NCBI GenBank assembly: GCA_937872125.1
Contig: CALMNY010000503.1
Location: forward strand, 1 to 7,424
Reading direction: 5' to 3'
DNA length: 7,424 nt
Source of the DNA: an uncultured Candidatus Competibacteraceae bacterium
GTDB lineage: Bacteria > Pseudomonadota > Gammaproteobacteria > Competibacterales > Competibacteraceae
The translations under genes were made by a program, and so were the position numbers. Under the pieces are notes generated by a model. It was not told the origin of the DNA. It saw only the letters and a program-made list of their open reading frames with translations, and did not search any database. This document shows, piece after piece, positions 6,033 to 7,424 of the stretch; within the stretch, counting starts at the first letter, position 1, and the number at the start of each line of letters is the position of its first letter.

Positions 6033-7085
6033 ATGACCCCTGAAAAGATATTCCGGATGCCCGTCCCGACCGGCGAATCCAACCCTGCTTTTATCCCGTT
6101 GATTGACCCATTGGGTCGCCAGATCAACTACGTGCGGTTCTCCGCAACTGACCGCTGCGATTTTCGCTGCGTCTACTGCATGAGCGAGCGCATGACCTTT
6201 CTGCCGCGCGCCCGGGTGCTGACGCTGGAGGAACTGGTGACGCTGGGTCGCACTTTCGTGGAACTGGGCGTGCACAAGATTCGCATCACCGGCGGTGAGC
6301 CCTTGGTGCGGCGCAATATCCTGTGGCTGTTCCAGGAATTGGGCCGGTTGCGGGAACGCGGCCTGGCAGAACTGGTGTTGACCTCGAATGGTTCGCAACT
6401 GGAGCGGATGGCTACCGACCTGAAGGCGGCCGGCGTAGCGCGGATCAACATCAGCCTGGATAGCCTGGACCCGGAACGTTTCCGCCGCATCACCCGGGTC
6501 GGCGAGCTGGATGCGGTGTTGCGCGGCATCCGGGCCGCGCAGGCGGCGGGTTTCCAGCGGCTCAAGCTCAACGCCGTCATCCTCAAGGGCCGCAATGACG
6601 ATGAAGTGATTCCACTAGCCCGATTCGCTATCGAGAATGGACTGGACATCAGCTACATCGAAGAAATGCCGCTCGGGGACATCGCTGACCACGACCGGGC
6701 CGAGGCGTATTATTCCAGCGACGCTATTCGCGCCGATCTGGAACGGGTTTTTACATTGACGCCCACAACCGAAAGTACGGGCGGTCCGTCCCGGTATTAC
6801 CGCGTTCCGGGAACCGACAGTCGCATCGGATTCATCTCTCCGCATAGCCACAATTTTTGCAACGACTGCAACAGAGTCCGGGTTTCCGCCGAAGGCCGGC
6901 TCTTGCTCTGCCTGGGCCGGGAACACTCGGTTGACTTGCTCCATGTTTTGCGCGCTTATCCCGGCGACCGCGAGCGGTTGAAAAAAACCATTGTCGCTGC
7001 CATGGCGCTCAGGCCGCGTGGCCACGATTTTCAGCCTGGCGGTCAGCCCGTCATCCTGCGCCACATGAACCATACCGGCGGATGA
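6033..7085 (+). CDS. moaA: GTP 3',8-cyclase MoaA
   Basis: A 350-residue radical-SAM enzyme that starts molybdenum cofactor synthesis by converting GTP to 3',8-cyclo-7,8-dihydro-GTP, which MoaC turns into cyclic pyranopterin monophosphate. Both clusters are complete. The SAM-binding cluster is CDFRCVYC (Cys42, Cys46, Cys49). The substrate-side cluster is FCNDCNRVRVSAEGRLLLC (Cys276, Cys279, Cys293), including the RVRV arginines of the GTP site. ITGGEPLVRR (85-94), TSNG (117-120) and INISLDSL (138-145) are standard MoaA motifs, and the protein ends in the required C-terminal Gly-Gly. Length is normal apart from a slightly long N-terminus. ATG 6033 has only a weak upstream site (GGTAAG, 6015-6020); ATG 6057 would also keep the core. 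No other mo genes are adjacent, so the pathway must be completed elsewhere. A leader and an efflux adaptor follow in the same direction. Confidence 0.96.
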   Translation: MTPEKIFRMPVPTGESNPAFIPLIDPLGRQINYVRFSATDRCDFRCVYCMSERMTFLPRARVLTLEELVTLGRTFVELGVHKIRITGGEPLVRRNILWLFQELGRLRERGLAELVLTSNGSQLERMATDLKAAGVARINISLDSLDPERFRRITRVGELDAVLRGIRAAQAAGFQRLKLNAVILKGRNDDEVIPLARFAIENGLDISYIEEMPLGDIADHDRAEAYYSSDAIRADLERVFTLTPTTESTGGPSRYYRVPGTDSRIGFISPHSHNFCNDCNRVRVSAEGRLLLCLGREHSVDLLHVLRAYPGDRERLKKTIVAAMALRPRGHDFQPGGQPVILRHMNHTGG

Positions 7086-7190
7086 AGTCGCTGCGCGGTT
7101 GAAAGGCTGGGGAACTTTCCATCCGGGTTCCAGTCCCCGAATCAGGGGGCCAGCCGGGTCCCTGCGGTGTCTTCAGGGAACCCGAATGCC
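7086..7190 (+). promoter_or_regulatory. Structured leader upstream of the efflux adaptor
   Basis: These 105 bases between moaA and the adaptor are GC-rich and strongly self-complementary. Pieces I can draw: CTGG/AAC with GTT/CCAG (7107-7133, bulged), GTCCCC with GGGGGC (7133-7150, one G-U pair, six-base loop), and a 10-bp hairpin at 7155-7184. There is no T tract, so no intrinsic terminator after moaA. No clear sigma70 promoter was seen, so the adaptor may be read from the moaA transcript or from a non-sigma70 promoter. Confidence 0.45.
7155..7184 (+). promoter_or_regulatory. Hairpin masking the adaptor Shine-Dalgarno
   Basis: CGGGT (7155-7159) pairs with ACCCG (7180-7184), and CCCTG (7160-7164) pairs with CAGGG (7174-7178). 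One A is bulged (7179) and the loop has nine bases. The right arm contains AGGGA (7175-7179), the only plausible ribosome binding site for the ATG at 7191. When folded, it would hide that site. CCCTG can also pair with an earlier CAGGG at 7143-7147, which would free the site, although that stem is shorter. Confidence 0.5.
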
Positions 7191-7424
7191 ATGAAAACCT
7201 TCCTGGCGACCCTCATCGCCATTCTGCTGTTCGGCGCTGGCGTGCTGCTGGCGCCTCGCCTGCAACCCCTCCTGGCCCATCTCGGTTATGCGCCGCCCGT
7301 GTCTGCTGTCGCCACCGTGCCAACGACCGAGCGCCAGCCGGTCAAATACCGGCATCCGATGAATCCGGCCATCTTTTCCGATACCCCGGCCAAGGACGAC
7401 ATGGGCATGGATTACATCCCGGTC
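7191..7424 (+). CDS. CusB-type RND periplasmic adaptor with heavy-metal-binding motif (N-terminal part)
   Basis: The first 78 codons of a gene that continues past the window. Residues 1-22 form a signal or anchor sequence (Lys2, then a hydrophobic run to LLAP). A variable Pro/Ala-rich linker follows, then YRHPMNP (53-59) to DTPAKDDMGMDYIPV (64-78). This matches the heavy-metal-binding motif at the N-terminus of CusB-like membrane fusion proteins, with the pattern Y-x-x-P-M...D-x-P-x-K-x-x-MGM-x-Y-I-P-V. His55, Met57, Met71 and Met73 are candidate metal ligands; methionine-rich sites of this kind suit Cu(I)/Ag(I). Such adaptors link an RND pump to an outer-membrane factor, so a CusA-like pump gene is expected just to the right. 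ATG 7191 is preferred because the ATG at 7186 meets a stop after two codons. Metal specificity is inferred from the motif only. Confidence 0.85.
   Translation, partial: MKTFLATLIAILLFGAGVLLAPRLQPLLAHLGYAPPVSAVATVPTTERQPVKYRHPMNPAIFSDTPAKDDMGMDYIPV

Noticed and set aside
7124..7140. tRNA T-arm-like sequence (GGGTTCCAGTCCCC)
   Set aside because: Loop position 57 is C instead of a purine, and no acceptor, D or anticodon arms could be assembled around it.
1..7424. CRISPR array, insertion sequence, prophage or defence module
   Set aside because: No regularly spaced repeats, transposase, integrase, terminal inverted repeats or target-site duplications were found, and all four complete genes have housekeeping, transport or signalling assignments.

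Overview
The window looks like a GC-rich proteobacterial chromosome, most likely a gammaproteobacterium. This rests on the gene families present, a perfect intrinsic terminator, and a REP-like double hairpin of a type I associate with gammaproteobacteria. The lineage call is an inference. The window has four complete protein genes, two genes cut by its edges, and three informative non-coding intervals.

Layout: (1) Positions 1-95 hold the C-terminal tail of an RND-type outer-membrane efflux factor, closed by a strong terminator at 115-146. (2) Positions 147-689 are a long gap with no convincing gene. It contains a perfect 14-bp inverted repeat built from two consensus DnaA boxes (364-396) and a REP-like double hairpin (433-477). 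(3) Positions 690-2654 encode a KimA-like APC-superfamily transporter, probably for potassium. (4) Positions 2655-5737 on the minus strand hold a two-gene unit: a membrane-anchored PAS-PAS-GGDEF-EAL c-di-GMP protein, followed with a 10-bp overlap by a small alpha/beta hydrolase. The hydrolase stop codon directly abuts the transporter stop codon. (5) Positions 5738-6032 form a divergent control region with a palindromic -10 sequence, repeated GTTTCA-type half-sites and a third DnaA box. (6) Positions 6033-7085 encode MoaA, the radical-SAM enzyme of molybdopterin synthesis. (7) Positions 7086-7190 form a structured leader whose last hairpin covers the ribosome binding site of the next gene. (8) From 7191 to the edge runs the N-terminus of a CusB-type RND periplasmic adaptor with a heavy-metal-binding motif.

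The genes do not form one pathway. They are a membrane ion transporter, a c-di-GMP signalling protein with a coupled hydrolase, one cofactor enzyme, and the ends of two RND efflux loci. I found no clear new defence or mobile system. The best leads are non-coding: the DnaA-box palindrome, the divergent operator-like repeats, and the leader that could switch translation of the metal-efflux adaptor.
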